A DNA stretch of 64,000 nucleotides, taken from NCBI RefSeq assembly GCF_001269985.1, contig NZ_BBZB01000001.1, positions 744,001-808,000 of the forward strand, read 5' to 3'. This stretch comes from Pseudoalteromonas sp. '520P1 No. 423'. Its GTDB lineage: Bacteria; Pseudomonadota; Gammaproteobacteria; Enterobacterales; Alteromonadaceae. The stretch's first letter is position 1, and the number at the start of each line of letters is the position of its first letter. A model generated the notes under the pieces. It ran no database searches, was not told the DNA's origin, and saw only the letters and a program-made list of their open reading frames with translations. Below, piece by piece: positions 1 through 9,540 of this stretch. Position numbers and translations under genes: made by a program.

Positions 1-2052
1 CTTATTAGTGATAGATGAAATATGCACTAAACCGTCTTGGTGTACGCCTACATCTACAAATGCACCAAAGTTAGCAACGTTTGATACCACACCTTCTAAA
101 ATCATGCCTGGTTTTAAATCAGATACTGTTTCTACACCTTCTTTAAATGTGGCTGTTTTAAATTGTGGGCGTGGATCACGACCTGGTTTATCTAGTTCTT
201 CAATGATGTCGGTAACCGTTGGTAAACCAAATTTTTCATCTGTGAAGTCATCGGCATTAAGTGCTTTTAGGCTTTCGCTGTTACCAATTAACTGTGATAC
301 TTCAATATTAGTTTTCATTAAAATGCGTTTTACCACAGGGTAAGCTTCAGGATGAACTGATGAACTATCAAGTGGGTCAGTACCATTGCTGATACGTAAA
401 AAACCTGCACATTGTTCAAAGGCTTTTGGCCCTAAGCGTGCCACTTTTTTAAGTTGGCTACGGTTAGTGAATACGCCATTTTCGTCGCGGTATTTAACGA
501 TATTTTGCGAAAGCGTTTTATTTAAACCAGATACGCGGGCTAATAATGGCGCTGAAGCCATGTTGATATCTACGCCAACGCCATTTACACAATCTTCTAC
601 TACGCCATCTAGGCTAGTAGATAATAGACTTTGTGATACATCGTGTTGGTATTGACCAACACCAATAGCTTTAGGTTCAATTTTTACAAGCTCGGCTAGT
701 GGGTCTTGTAAGCGGCGTGCAATAGACACTGCGCCACGAATTGAAACATCTAAATCAGGGAATTCATTTGCTGCTAACTCAGATGCTGAATAAACTGATG
801 CGCCTGCTTCGCTGACCACAATTTTATTCATTTTCAAATCGCTTTCAGCCTTGATTAATTCAGCTGCTAGTTTGTCGGTTTCGCGAGATGCGGTACCGTT
901 ACCTATGGCGATTAACTCGACTTTATGTTGACGACAAAGTTGGCTTAAAGTACGCAATGATTTATCCCAGTGATTTTGTGGGGCATGTGGGAATATTGTA
1001 CAGTGACCTAGCATTTTACCTGTGGCATCAACAAAAGCTGCTTTTACCCCAGTACGTAAACCTGGATCTAAACCTAAAGTAACACGTGGGCCAGCAGGTG
1101 CTGCCATTAATAAATCTTTTAGGTTTTTAGCAAATACGTCTATCGCACCGCTTTCTGCTTTATCACGCATAGAGCCTAAAAATTCATTTTCTAGATGAAG
1201 TGATAGTTTTGCTTTCCAACATGTTTGCACAACGCTTAATAACCATTCACTTGCTGGGTTGTTTTTTAAATCGATATCAAAGTGTTTTGCAATGATGTTA
1301 ATGCAAATGCCTTCTGGGCGCTCTAAACTTGGATCTGGAATTATTTTTACTTGAACTACGCCAGCACTACGGGCACGCAACATAGCAAGTGCACGATGAG
1401 ATGGTACTTTTTTAAGGTTTTCAGTGTGCTCAAAGTAATCTTGATATTTAGCGCCTTCGTTTTCTTTACCTTTTATTAGCTTGCTTTCAATTACACCGTA
1501 TTGGTTTATTTGGCGGCGTAACTTAGCTAGTAACTTAGCGTCTTCTGCAAAACGCTCTATTAAAATAAACTTAGCGCCATCTAGGGCATCTTTAGTTTCA
1601 GCAATTTTATTCTCTGGATTTAAATATTTTTGCGCCTCGTTTTCAGGCGTTAATGATGGCTGAGAAAACAAGCTATTTGCTAATGGCTCTAAACCCGCTT
1701 CGATTGCGATTTGGCCTTTAGTACGGCGTTTAGCTTTAAATGGTAGGTATAAATCTTCTAACTCAGTTTTGCTGTTAGTTGCTTTGACATCTTGTTCTAA
1801 CTGCGTTGTTAGTTTGTCTTGTTCTTTTATGGTTTTTAATATGAATTCGCGTCTTTCTTCTAGCGTTCTTAAATAATTAAGGCGCTGCTCTAATAAACGC
1901 AGTTGGGTATCGTCTAATCCGCCAGTTGCTTCTTTTCTGTAGCGGGCTATGAAAGGTACTGTTGCACCTTCATCTAATAATTGTGTGGCAGCAACAATTT
2001 GGTTTTCTTTAGCATTGAGTTCTTGTGCCAATAGAGATGCGATTTTACTCAT
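1..2052 (-). CDS. tex: Tex, S1-domain RNA-binding transcription accessory protein (3' end cut by window)
   Basis: The frame is open from an ATG at 2052 down to base 1, giving 684 residues of a family that is usually about 770 long, so the C-terminus lies outside the window. The N-terminus ([19 protein letters not shown]) and the run [19 protein letters not shown] are typical of Tex. The last visible residues ([19 protein letters not shown]) belong to the C-terminal S1 RNA-binding domain. Known family layout is an N-terminal helical region, a YqgF RNase H-like fold, helix-hairpin-helix repeats and S1. Tex is a cytoplasmic nucleic-acid-binding protein implicated in transcription and stress tolerance; its exact role is unsettled. 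It is divergent from greB, the same neighbourhood as yhgF-greB-ompR-envZ in E. coli. Confidence 0.96.
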   Translation of the reverse strand, partial: MSKIASLLAQELNAKENQIVAATQLLDEGATVPFIARYRKEATGGLDDTQLRLLEQRLNYLRTLEERREFILKTIKEQDKLTTQLEQDVKATNSKTELEDLYLPFKAKRRTKGQIAIEAGLEPLANSLFSQPSLTPENEAQKYLNPENKIAETKDALDGAKFILIERFAEDAKLLAKLRRQINQYGVIESKLIKGKENEGAKYQDYFEHTENLKKVPSHRALAMLRARSAGVVQVKIIPDPSLERPEGICINIIAKHFDIDLKNNPASEWLLSVVQTCWKAKLSLHLENEFLGSMRDKAESGAIDVFAKNLKDLLMAAPAGPRVTLGLDPGLRTGVKAAFVDATGKMLGHCTIFPHAPQNHWDKSLRTLSQLCRQHKVELIAIGNGTASRETDKLAAELIKAESDLKMNKIVVSEAGASVYSASELAANEFPDLDVSIRGAVSIARRLQDPLAELVKIEPKAIGVGQYQHDVSQSLLSTSLDGVVEDCVNGVGVDINMASAPLLARVSGLNKTLSQNIVKYRDENGVFTNRSQLKKVARLGPKAFEQCAGFLRISNGTDPLDSSSVHPEAYPVVKRILMKTNIEVSQLIGNSESLKALNADDFTDEKFGLPTVTDIIEELDKPGRDPRPQFKTATFKEGVETVSDLKPGMILEGVVSNVANFGAFVDVGVHQDGLVHISSITNK

Positions 2053-2308
2053 TTTGAACCTATAAACTTATATTAGATGAAGTGGTCTTGAAAAAAGTTG
2101 GTTTTTTTATTTAGCCTGAACAATTATGGACGCTAAATTTAAACCTAGAGTGATAGACCATAGAATGAATAAGATTGTCTCTGTAAGTGTTGCAAAAGTC
2201 CAATTTTAAAGCCTATTTGCATAAATAATTAATGTTTGTGTATTTGAAAGCTAATTGTAATTGCTTATGATGCCAAAGCATTCCATTTTTAATTGAAGAT
2301 TTAAACTT

Positions 2309-2788
2309 TTGAAAACAAATTTAGTTACCCCAGAAGGCTATAGAAAGCTTCAAGAAGAAGAAACCTACTTGTGGACAGTTAAACGTCCAGAAATAACAAA
2401 AATAGTATCTTGGGCTGCCAGCTTAGGTGATCGATCTGAAAACGCAGATTATACCTTTAATAAACGTGTATTACGCCAAATTGATAGGCGTGTAAGATAT
2501 TTAAGAAAACGATTGCCAGATTTAAAGGTGATTGAATATTCGCCTGTGCAAGAAGGTAAAGTATTTTTTGGTGCTAAGGTCGAAATTGAAAATGAAGCTG
2601 GGGAAGTGAAATCATTTAAAATAGTAGGGCCAGATGAAATATATGGTGATGAAAAAGAACCTTTAATTTCTATAGATTCTCCGATGGCAAGAGCACTATT
2701 AAAAAAGCAAGTAGATGATGACTTTATAGTGAAAACACCTGAAGGCGATAAAGAGTGGTTTGTAAATTCAATTGAATATGAAAAGTAG
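2309..2788 (+). CDS. greB: Transcription elongation factor GreB
   Basis: The product has 159 residues, the normal GreB length. The N-terminal coiled coil carries the family run SLGDRSENADY, whose acidic residues at the tip reach into the RNA polymerase secondary channel. The C-terminal FKBP-like domain contains the VGPDEIYG run. GreB rescues backtracked RNA polymerase by stimulating cleavage of the transcript 3' end. The start is a TTG at 2309; no in-frame ATG lies nearby and the protein begins MKTNLVTPEGYRKL as expected. The ribosome binding site is weak (GAAG about 11 bases upstream). It is divergent from tex and precedes ompR by about 155 bases, so it is probably its own transcription unit. 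Confidence 0.95.
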   Translation: MKTNLVTPEGYRKLQEEETYLWTVKRPEITKIVSWAASLGDRSENADYTFNKRVLRQIDRRVRYLRKRLPDLKVIEYSPVQEGKVFFGAKVEIENEAGEVKSFKIVGPDEIYGDEKEPLISIDSPMARALLKKQVDDDFIVKTPEGDKEWFVNSIEYEK

Positions 2789-2943
2789 TTTATTTAAATG
2801 GTGAGGTTTATGCTTAGTATGGCGTTAAATTAGGCTTTATGAAACTTTCCGTAACAAACTAAATCATAAAAGGATTTTTATTATGACCATTTTCTTTTAT
2901 ATTTAGTGCAGATAAATAATAAAATTTAGCTCGGAGTGGGATA

Positions 2944-3663
2944 ATGGGACAGGAAACAACCAAAGTTTTAGTTGTAGATGATGATATGCGCTTACGTTCA
3001 TTATTAGAGCGTTATTTAGTAGAACAAGGTTTTATTGTCCGCTCAGCTGGTAATGCAGAACAAATGGACCGCTTAATTGAGCGAGAAAATTTTCATTTAT
3101 TAGTATTAGACTTAATGCTACCAGGTGAAGATGGTTTATCTATTTGTCGTCGTTTACGTCAAAAAGAAAATGATATTCCAATCATTATGCTAACTGCAAA
3201 AGGCGACGAAGTAGACCGTATTATTGGTTTAGAGCTTGGCGCTGATGATTATATTCCTAAGCCTTTTAATCCTAGAGAATTATTAGCACGTATTAAAGCG
3301 ATTTTACGTCGTCGTTCAGCTGATGTACCTGGTGCGCCAGCAGCAGAAGAAAATAAAATTGAATTTGGTGATTTTAAACTGAATTTAGCAACTCGCGAAA
3401 TGAACCATGGTGATGAAATTATCTCGCTAACCAGTGGTGAATTTGCGGTACTAAAAGCCTTAGTGACTCATCCAAGAGAACCACTTAGCCGTGATAAGTT
3501 AATGAACTTAGCGCGTGGTCGAGATTACAGCGCCCTTGAGCGGAGTATTGATGTTCAGGTGTCTCGCCTGCGTCGTATGATTGAAGAAGATCCAGCTAAT
3601 CCAAGATATTTACAAACAGTGTGGGGACTTGGTTACGTATTTGTTCCTGACAGTGATGAATAA
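2944..3663 (+). CDS. ompR: Two-component response regulator OmpR
   Basis: This 239-residue protein has an N-terminal receiver domain with acidic pocket VVDDD at residues 10-14, phospho-acceptor Asp56 in LLVLDLMLP, and a conserved Lys in the DYIPKPF motif. The C-terminal OmpR/PhoB winged helix starts near residue 135 and ends with the run [11 protein letters not shown]. In enterobacteria OmpR is phosphorylated by EnvZ and controls porin and osmotic-response genes; the target set here is unknown. The strong GGAG ribosome binding site lies at about 2934-2937. Its TAA stop overlaps the envZ start by one base, so the two are translationally coupled. Confidence 0.95.
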   Translation: MGQETTKVLVVDDDMRLRSLLERYLVEQGFIVRSAGNAEQMDRLIERENFHLLVLDLMLPGEDGLSICRRLRQKENDIPIIMLTAKGDEVDRIIGLELGADDYIPKPFNPRELLARIKAILRRRSADVPGAPAAEENKIEFGDFKLNLATREMNHGDEIISLTSGEFAVLKALVTHPREPLSRDKLMNLARGRDYSALERSIDVQVSRLRRMIEEDPANPRYLQTVWGLGYVFVPDSDE

Positions 3664-4964
3664 TGCGGTTATTTCCGCGTAGTGCATTTGGGCAAACAGT
3701 CTTTTTTGTTGGTGCACTACTTTTAATCAATCAAATCGTTTCATACATATCAGTTACTTTTTATGTCGTAAAACCTACGATAGAGCAAGTAACTTTAATG
3801 CTTTCTAAACAAGTTAAAACTGTTTTCATTGGTGTGAACGATGGTATTACTTTACCTCCTGAAATTGCTGAAAAGTTTTATTTAGCAACAGGAACGGAAG
3901 TGATGAGCGAAGCAGAAGCATTCAAAAACGGCCTAGAAATGGCTTCTGAATATCCCATGCTGTCTAACATCATGTCAGATCAGTTAGGCGGACCCGCACG
4001 CGTTAGAATCAATCAAGCAAGTCAATTAGTTTATTGGGTAGAATCTCCTCAAGCGCCAGGTTATTGGGTGCGAGTGCCATTAATGGGCTTTCAAGAAACT
4101 CAGCTAGAATTCCTCACATTTTATTTAGCCTGTATTGGTGTATTAAGTGTTTTAGGTGGCTGGTTATTTGCGAGTCAGTTAAATCGGCCGTTAAAGTCAT
4201 TGCAAGATGCAGCTGTAAAAGTAGGTGTAGGAGATTATTCAACCCAACTTAAAGAGCGCGGTTCAATAGAAGTAATCGAAGTAACCCGTGCATTTAATCA
4301 AATGTCGAAAGGCATTAAAGAGCTTGAAGAAGACAGGAGATTATTAATGGCAGGTGTATCGCATGATTTAAGAACACCTTTAACACGTATTCGTTTAGCA
4401 ACGGAAATGATGTCTGATGATGAAGACTATTTACGTGAAGGTATTATTTACGATATTGAAGATATGAACGCAATTATCGATCAATTCATAGAGTATTTAA
4501 GACATCATAAAGTGGCTGAATTGGTTAATGAAGACTTAAATGCTTTGGTGGCTGAAGTAGTCGCTTCAGAGCAAAAGCAGCAAAGGGTGATCAATGCCGA
4601 ACTTAATGAGAGCATACCAAATATTCCATTAAGCCATGTTGCTATTAAACGTGTAATTACCAATATGATAGAGAATGCATTGCGTTATTCTGAAGATGAT
4701 ATTCAGGTATTAACTGGTTTAGATAAATCTAAAAAATATGCTTATGTGGCCATTCAAGATAAAGGCCCTGGCATTCCAGAAAATGAACTTGAGCGTGTAT
4801 TTCAACCATTCACTCAAGGTGACTTAGCACGCGGCAGTGAAGGTAGCGGCTTAGGTTTAGCGATTATTAAACGTATTGTAGATATGCATAATGGCACAGT
4901 AACATTAAGAAATATGCCTGAAGGCGGCTTAGAAGCAAAAGTAAACTTCCTCGTTAAACAGTAA
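3663..4964 (+). CDS. envZ: Osmosensor histidine kinase EnvZ
   Basis: The protein has 433 residues. It shows a first membrane segment at about residues 10-32, a periplasmic part of about 115 residues, a second membrane segment at about 149-170, then HAMP, dimerisation and ATPase domains. His234 in the H-box [11 protein letters not shown] is the phosphorylation site; [10 protein letters not shown] is the N-box, [10 protein letters not shown] the G1 box and GSGLGLAI the G2 box, so all catalytic motifs are present. Pairing with ompR through a one-base overlap supports EnvZ rather than another kinase. The sensing domain is the least conserved part, so the stimulus cannot be inferred. Confidence 0.93.
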   Translation: MRLFPRSAFGQTVFFVGALLLINQIVSYISVTFYVVKPTIEQVTLMLSKQVKTVFIGVNDGITLPPEIAEKFYLATGTEVMSEAEAFKNGLEMASEYPMLSNIMSDQLGGPARVRINQASQLVYWVESPQAPGYWVRVPLMGFQETQLEFLTFYLACIGVLSVLGGWLFASQLNRPLKSLQDAAVKVGVGDYSTQLKERGSIEVIEVTRAFNQMSKGIKELEEDRRLLMAGVSHDLRTPLTRIRLATEMMSDDEDYLREGIIYDIEDMNAIIDQFIEYLRHHKVAELVNEDLNALVAEVVASEQKQQRVINAELNESIPNIPLSHVAIKRVITNMIENALRYSEDDIQVLTGLDKSKKYAYVAIQDKGPGIPENELERVFQPFTQGDLARGSEGSGLGLAIIKRIVDMHNGTVTLRNMPEGGLEAKVNFLVKQ

Positions 4965-4983
4965 AATAACAAATCAAACTAAA

Positions 4984-5035
4984 AAAGGGTCGGAGTCAAT
5001 TAACTTTAAATGGGTTAATGTACTCCGACCCCTTT
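4984..5035 (+). repeat. REP-like hairpin repeat (GGGTCGGAGT family)
   Basis: Outer arms GGGTCGGAGT (4987-4996) and ACTCCGACCC (5022-5031) match over 10 bases. Inner arms ATTAAC (4999-5004) and GTTAAT (5014-5019) continue the stem. The A-run before and CTTT after extend it with one bulged C. I recall this sequence type recurring in Alteromonadales genomes beside REP-associated tyrosine transposases; that is memory, not a search. It may also terminate envZ. Confidence 0.65.
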
Positions 5036-5048
5036 ATTGAGGACATTA

Positions 5049-5076
5049 AAAAAGGCTAGCCGTGGCTAACCTTTTT
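5049..5076 (-). terminator. Rho-independent terminator of pckA
   Basis: An inverted repeat AAAAGGCTAGCC / GGCTAACCTTTT with one C-A mismatch and a two-base loop lies just past the pckA stop. On the minus strand it is followed by a run of six T. Together with the preceding repeat it separates the convergent envZ and pckA. Confidence 0.75.
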
Positions 5077-5098
5077 ATTTGCTATGTAGCAATATTGA

Positions 5099-6709
5099 TT
5101 ATAACTGAGGACCAGCTGATACTAATGCTTTACCATTTTCTGTGTCAGTGAATTTCTCGAAGTTATTTACAAAGCGTTTTGCTAAATCTACTGCTTTGTC
5201 ATTCCATACGCTTGCATCTTCGTAAGTTTTACGAGGATCAAGAATGTCACCTTCAACACCTTCTACTGAAGTAGGTACTTCTAGGTTGAACATTGGGATA
5301 ACTGTAGTTTCAGCGTTATCAATTGAACCATCTAAGATAGAATCAATGATTGCACGTGTTGCTTTGATAGAGATACGTTTACCAGTACCGTTCCAACCTG
5401 TGTTTACTAGGTAAGCTTCAGCGCCTGCAGCTTCCATACGCTTGTGTAATACTTCAGCGTACTGAGTTGGGTGTAGGCTTAAGAAAGCAGCACCAAAACA
5501 GCTAGAGAAAGTTGGAGTAGGCTCTGTGATACCACGTTCAGTACCAGCTAGTTTAGCTGTGAAACCTGAAAGGAAGTAGTATTCAGTTTGCTCTGGCGTT
5601 AATTTAGCAACTGGAGGTAAAACACCAAATGCATCAGCAGTTAAGAAAATTACTTTCTTAGCGTGACCTGCACGAGATACTGGTTTTACGATGTTGTCGA
5701 TATGGTGAATTGGGTAAGAAACACGTGTGTTCTCAGTTTTTGAGTTATCGTCAAAATCAATTTTACCATTCGCATCAACAGTTACGTTTTCTAATAATGC
5801 ATCACGACGGATTGCATTATAGATGTCTGGTTCGTTTTCTTTGCTTAGGTTGATTGTTTTTGCGTAACAACCGCCTTCAAAGTTAAATACGCCGTTATCA
5901 TCCCAACCGTGCTCATCATCACCGATAAGTTCACGTTTTGGATCTGTAGAAAGCGTTGTTTTACCAGTACCTGATAAACCAAAGAAGATAGCTGTATCGC
6001 CGTCTTTACCAACATTAGCACTACAGTGCATAGATGCGATGCCTTGAAGCGGAAGGTAGTAGTTCATCATTGAGAACATACCTTTTTTCATTTCGCCGCC
6101 GTACCAAGTACCACCGATTAGTTGCACTTTTTCAGTTAGGTTGAAAGCAACAAAGTTCTCAGAGTTAAGACCTTGCTCTTCCCATTTATCATTTACTGTT
6201 TTTGCACCGTTCATAACTACGAAGTCTGGTTCGTAATTTTCAAGCTCAGCATCAGTAGGGCGAATAAACATATTCTTAACGAAATGTGCTTGCCATGCTA
6301 CTTGAGTGATAAAACGTACTTTTAAGCGTGTTGCTTCATCAGCGCCACAAAAAGTATCAACAACAAATAAACGCTCGCCGCTTAGTTGAGTTGTAACTAA
6401 ACCTTTTAAATGATCCCATGTTTCAGGAGTCATAGGTTTGTTATCATTTTTACCTTGATCAGACCACCATACTGTGTCGCGAGTTACTTCGTCACGAACA
6501 ATATATTTATCTTTAGGAGAACGACCTGTAAAGATACCTGTGTCTACATTTACTGCGCCAAGTTCAGTTTCAACACCTTTGTCAAAACCTTCTAGGCCGG
6601 CTTTAGTTTCTTCTGCAAAAAGTAACTCATAAGATGGATTGTAAACAATTTCTGCCACATCATTGATACCATATTGTGACAAATCAATTGAGTTTTCTAA
6701 AGCGGTCAT
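5099..6709 (-). CDS. pckA: Phosphoenolpyruvate carboxykinase (ATP)
   Basis: The 536-residue protein catalyses oxaloacetate + ATP to phosphoenolpyruvate + CO2 + ADP, the entry step of gluconeogenesis. Visible family signatures are [14 protein letters not shown] near the N-terminus, the P-loop [13 protein letters not shown], the metal-binding LIGDDEHGW, and the arginine-containing [14 protein letters not shown] good ribosome binding site (TAGGAG on the minus strand, about 6720-6725) precedes the ATG. Two LacI-type operator palindromes lie 140-195 bases upstream, consistent with carbon-source control. The location between envZ and hslO matches enterobacterial synteny. Confidence 0.97.
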   Translation of the reverse strand: MTALENSIDLSQYGINDVAEIVYNPSYELLFAEETKAGLEGFDKGVETELGAVNVDTGIFTGRSPKDKYIVRDEVTRDTVWWSDQGKNDNKPMTPETWDHLKGLVTTQLSGERLFVVDTFCGADEATRLKVRFITQVAWQAHFVKNMFIRPTDAELENYEPDFVVMNGAKTVNDKWEEQGLNSENFVAFNLTEKVQLIGGTWYGGEMKKGMFSMMNYYLPLQGIASMHCSANVGKDGDTAIFFGLSGTGKTTLSTDPKRELIGDDEHGWDDNGVFNFEGGCYAKTINLSKENEPDIYNAIRRDALLENVTVDANGKIDFDDNSKTENTRVSYPIHHIDNIVKPVSRAGHAKKVIFLTADAFGVLPPVAKLTPEQTEYYFLSGFTAKLAGTERGITEPTPTFSSCFGAAFLSLHPTQYAEVLHKRMEAAGAEAYLVNTGWNGTGKRISIKATRAIIDSILDGSIDNAETTVIPMFNLEVPTSVEGVEGDILDPRKTYEDASVWNDKAVDLAKRFVNNFEKFTDTENGKALVSAGPQL

Positions 6710-6846
6710 GCAAAAACACTCCTAACGTTTGAACGGGGTTTAGTTATAAAGAACGATTGTGAGATACGGCGCTAATTCTAGGTGATCGGTGGCTAAAACA
6801 AAAGCAATAAAAGGCGTTAAAACGCAGTTTTCAGGACTTTTTTTTA

Positions 6847-6860
6847 TGACACCGGTATCA
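6847..6860. promoter_or_regulatory. LacI-family type operator, distal pair member 1
   Basis: TGACACCGGTATCA is an imperfect palindrome with a central CG, fitting TGACA-nCGn-TGTCA with one mismatch. It lies upstream of pckA on the pckA side of the hslO terminator. LacI-family regulators favour palindromes with a central CG. Confidence 0.6.
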
Positions 6861-6889
6861 TCTTTGAAATGTAACTTGAAGATTTTTAA

Positions 6890-6903
6890 TGACAACGGTG
6901 TCA
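6890..6903. promoter_or_regulatory. LacI-family type operator, pair member 2
   Basis: TGACAACGGTGTCA matches the same TGACA-nCGn-TGTCA pattern with both outer arms perfect. Its centre is 43 bases from the first site, about four helical turns, so both would lie on one face of the DNA. Confidence 0.6.
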
Positions 6904-6929
6904 GATTTATTTGTTGAGCTATAAGTACT

Positions 6930-6956
6930 AAAAAACCGAGCAATGCTCGGTTTTTT
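6930..6956 (-). terminator. Terminator of hslO
   Basis: The perfect hairpin CCGAGCA / TGCTCGG is flanked by A-run and T-run on both sides, so it can act in either orientation. It lies about 65 bases beyond the hslO stop and insulates pckA. The remaining 6710-7020 interval holds the pckA leader and the two operator-like palindromes listed separately. Confidence 0.85.
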
Positions 6957-7020
6957 ATTATTATGAGAATGACTGTTTTAAACAATCAATTCATCATTTC
7001 TCGTATTTAAAAGTTTACAA

Positions 7021-7863
7021 CTAATGAAAAAGCGCCCTTACTTGAGACTCATCAAAAACGTAATTTTTAAGACAGTAGTGACAACTAATTTGAATGTCAC
7101 CACTATTTTCTATTTCTTCTAATAAAGACTCAAGTCCAACATTAACTAATGCACCTGCAGTTTTATCTCTTGTACAAGTACATTTGTAGTTTACTGCTTG
7201 TGGTTCAAATACTCTTGGGTTGTCTTCATGATAAAGACGCGTAAGTACAGTAGTTGCATCTAGAGTTAATAGCTCTTCATCTTTAATGGTATTTGTTAAA
7301 GCTTCAAGGTGAATAAAATCTTGCTCTGCTTTTTCTTTGTCGACAGGCAATACTTGTAAAAATAACCCCGAAACTTTAGCTGCACCTTCAGTTACATCAG
7401 TTGCAAACCATAAGCGTGTTGTTAATTGCTCTGATTGTGTGAAGTATTGCTCTAAACATTCAGACAATGTATCTGCATCAAGTGGTACGATACCTTGGTA
7501 TCTTTCACCTTTTTTAGGCGTAATTGTGATAACCATATGACCTTTACCAATCAAATCTTTGATTGTTGTGCCTTTAATTTCATTTTGTAGGCGAGCAATA
7601 CCGCGCATGTTTTGTTCATTATCACCATTTATTACAGCATATTTAAGCGGACCATCACCTTGTAATTGAACCGCGATATCGCCTTCAAACTTTAACGTTG
7701 CAGTTAATAAACATGTTGCGGCTAATAATTCACCTAATAAATGTTTAACTGGATCTGGATAATTATGGCCTTCAATTATTTCGTTAAACGTAGTGTTTAA
7801 TTGAACTAATTCACCTCGTGCATCGAGGTTTTCAAAAATATATCTGTGTAATAAATCTTGCAT
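7021..7863 (-). CDS. hslO: Redox-regulated chaperone Hsp33
   Basis: This 280-residue cytoplasmic chaperone is activated by oxidation. The four redox-sensing, zinc-binding cysteines are present at residues 228 and 230 (KCTCTRDK) and 261 and 264 (CHYC), the canonical CxC and CxxC pair. The N-terminal chaperone domain includes the run GDGPLKYAVINGD. Under oxidative plus heat stress the cysteines form disulfides and the protein holds unfolding clients. It lies downstream of hslR on the same strand with about 75 bases between, as in enterobacteria, so the two probably share a heat-shock promoter upstream of hslR. Confidence 0.96.
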   Translation of the reverse strand: MQDLLHRYIFENLDARGELVQLNTTFNEIIEGHNYPDPVKHLLGELLAATCLLTATLKFEGDIAVQLQGDGPLKYAVINGDNEQNMRGIARLQNEIKGTTIKDLIGKGHMVITITPKKGERYQGIVPLDADTLSECLEQYFTQSEQLTTRLWFATDVTEGAAKVSGLFLQVLPVDKEKAEQDFIHLEALTNTIKDEELLTLDATTVLTRLYHEDNPRVFEPQAVNYKCTCTRDKTAGALVNVGLESLLEEIENSGDIQISCHYCLKNYVFDESQVRALFH

Positions 7864-7940
7864 CTGAACTTGCCTATCTTTAATTTATATAGAGCAGAAT
7901 TTTATTTCTGCAGTATTGCTATAATCTGGTTTTGACGTGC

Positions 7941-8351
7941 TTAGCTTTGTTTAAACTGAATGATCTTTCTTCTTTGTTTCTTATCAGGCTTGCGCTCTGG
8001 ATGAGGAGAAAAGAAGCTATTGTTTTTTCGAGCTATGGTGTTGATTTCACGTTGCTTAATGCTTTCATCAGACTCTTGATATAAAAGCTGCGCCTCTGGT
8101 GCACCACGCCTATGTTCTGATATTTTCAAAATAGTGATAATTTTTTCATCATGGTTTTGAGTTAAGGTGATTACAGCATTTAACTCTACTGTTTTACTGG
8201 CTTTACATTTTTGGCCATTATATTGAACTTTTCCGCCTTGAACCATGTCTCTCGCTATAGCGCGTGTTTTATAAAATCGCGCAGCCCAAAGCCATTTATC
8301 TAAACGGACTTTAAGAATTTCATTTGGCTGTGCTTTTTGAATTTTTGCCAT
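7941..8351 (-). CDS. hslR: Heat shock protein Hsp15, S4-domain RNA-binding protein
   Basis: The 136-residue protein has an S4 RNA-binding domain at about residues 14-75 (VRLDKWLWAARFYKTRAIARD) and a lysine/arginine-rich C-terminus. E. coli Hsp15 binds free 50S subunits that carry a stalled peptidyl-tRNA and helps rescue them. Length and domain order are normal. It is divergent from gspC with about 228 bases between; both promoters must lie there but I see no clear heat-shock consensus. Confidence 0.94.
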   Translation of the reverse strand: MAKIQKAQPNEILKVRLDKWLWAARFYKTRAIARDMVQGGKVQYNGQKCKASKTVELNAVITLTQNHDEKIITILKISEHRRGAPEAQLLYQESDESIKQREINTIARKNNSFFSPHPERKPDKKQRRKIIQFKQS

Positions 8352-8579
8352 TTTAAATTAAATATCGCTGAGAAATTGCGCGAAATATAGCACAAAAAGG
8401 GAATTTTAAAAAGAGACTACATTTGTTTACTAAATAACAAAGCTTAGTAATTATAAGTGTTGGAAAGGGTTTTATACCTTATTTTTCTGTTTCGATACAA
8501 TATTCACTATTAAGGCGCTTGTTGTATCAAAACAAGCGAGTTAAGATGTCATCGCTATTAATTATAAAAAATAAAGGCT

Positions 8580-9521
8580 ATGCAACAGAAATTACAAAAA
8601 TTACAACAATTTCAGCATTTAATTGCCAAGCTTCCTGAAAGGAAAATAAGTTTTACACTACTATTAATTATAGTGGTATATGTCGCTTATTTATCTGCGC
8701 AAGCTTTTTGGTTAATTTGGCCTAAACCTCAAGAATCAAATTCATTTATTAATAGCGCAAGTTCAAATTCAGCTAGTCGCAGCACATTAAATAGTTCAGA
8801 TATCACAGCTATCAATCTTTTTGGTAAGGTGAATGCTCAGCCCGTAAAAAAAGAAGTAGAAGAACCTAAAGTAATAAATGATGCACCAGAAACCACATTG
8901 AATATCAATTTGACGGGTGTTGTGGCTGTAAATCAAGATGATAAAGCGGGTTTAGCTATTATAGAAAGCCAAGGTGCACAAGAGACATATCAAGTAGATG
9001 ATGTTGTAAAAGGTACACGAGCGACGGTAAAGCAAGTTTTTGCAGATCGTGTTATTTTACAAGTGCGTAGCCGATATGAAACCTTGATGTTAGATGGTTT
9101 TAACTTTTCTAAAACTGTAACAAGTACAAAAAGAAAACCACAAAGCTCGTCACCTCGGAAAATAAAACAAAATTCACGCACTATCAAAGCGACTCAAAAT
9201 GCAGATGTAAAACGTGAAATTCGTGAAAAACGTGCAGAATTAGTAAAAGATCCAGGTAAGTTATTTGATTATATTCGTGTATCGCCATCAAGAGTAAATG
9301 GTGAATTAGTGGGGTATAAATTAAGACCAGGTAAAGATCCCGCTTTATTTAGAAAAATGGGTTTAAAACACAACGATTTAGCAACATCAATTAATGGTTA
9401 TATGCTTACTGATATGAAGCAAGCTATGGCTGCTATTAATGAATTGCGTACCGCACAATCAGCTACGATTTCAATTGACCGCAAGGGCGAGCAATTGGAC
9501 GTATTGTTTAGTTTAGAATAA
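8580..9521 (+). CDS. gspC: Type II secretion protein GspC
   Basis: The 313-residue inner-membrane protein links the outer-membrane secretin to the inner-membrane platform. A short cytoplasmic tail is followed by a membrane segment at about 23-46 (FTLLLIIVVYVAYLSAQAFW), a homology region at about 95-155 containing the run INLTGVVAVNQDDKAGLAII, and a C-terminal PDZ-like domain at about 235-310 (LRPGKDPALFRKMGLKHNDL). It is the first gene of gspC-N; 19 bases separate it from gspD. Strongly AT-rich DNA upstream probably holds the operon promoter. Confidence 0.94.
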   Translation: MQQKLQKLQQFQHLIAKLPERKISFTLLLIIVVYVAYLSAQAFWLIWPKPQESNSFINSASSNSASRSTLNSSDITAINLFGKVNAQPVKKEVEEPKVINDAPETTLNINLTGVVAVNQDDKAGLAIIESQGAQETYQVDDVVKGTRATVKQVFADRVILQVRSRYETLMLDGFNFSKTVTSTKRKPQSSSPRKIKQNSRTIKATQNADVKREIREKRAELVKDPGKLFDYIRVSPSRVNGELVGYKLRPGKDPALFRKMGLKHNDLATSINGYMLTDMKQAMAAINELRTAQSATISIDRKGEQLDVLFSLE

Positions 9522-9540
9522 TAGATTCGGAGTTTATAAG

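Noticed and set aside
8..1663. Plus-strand open frames within the first 1.7 kb
   Set aside because: They are shadows of tex on the minus strand, with no ribosome binding sites or family signatures.
6740..6985. Small minus-strand frame between pckA and hslO
   Set aside because: It crosses the hslO terminator and both operators, has no ribosome binding site, and its translation shows no recognisable domain.
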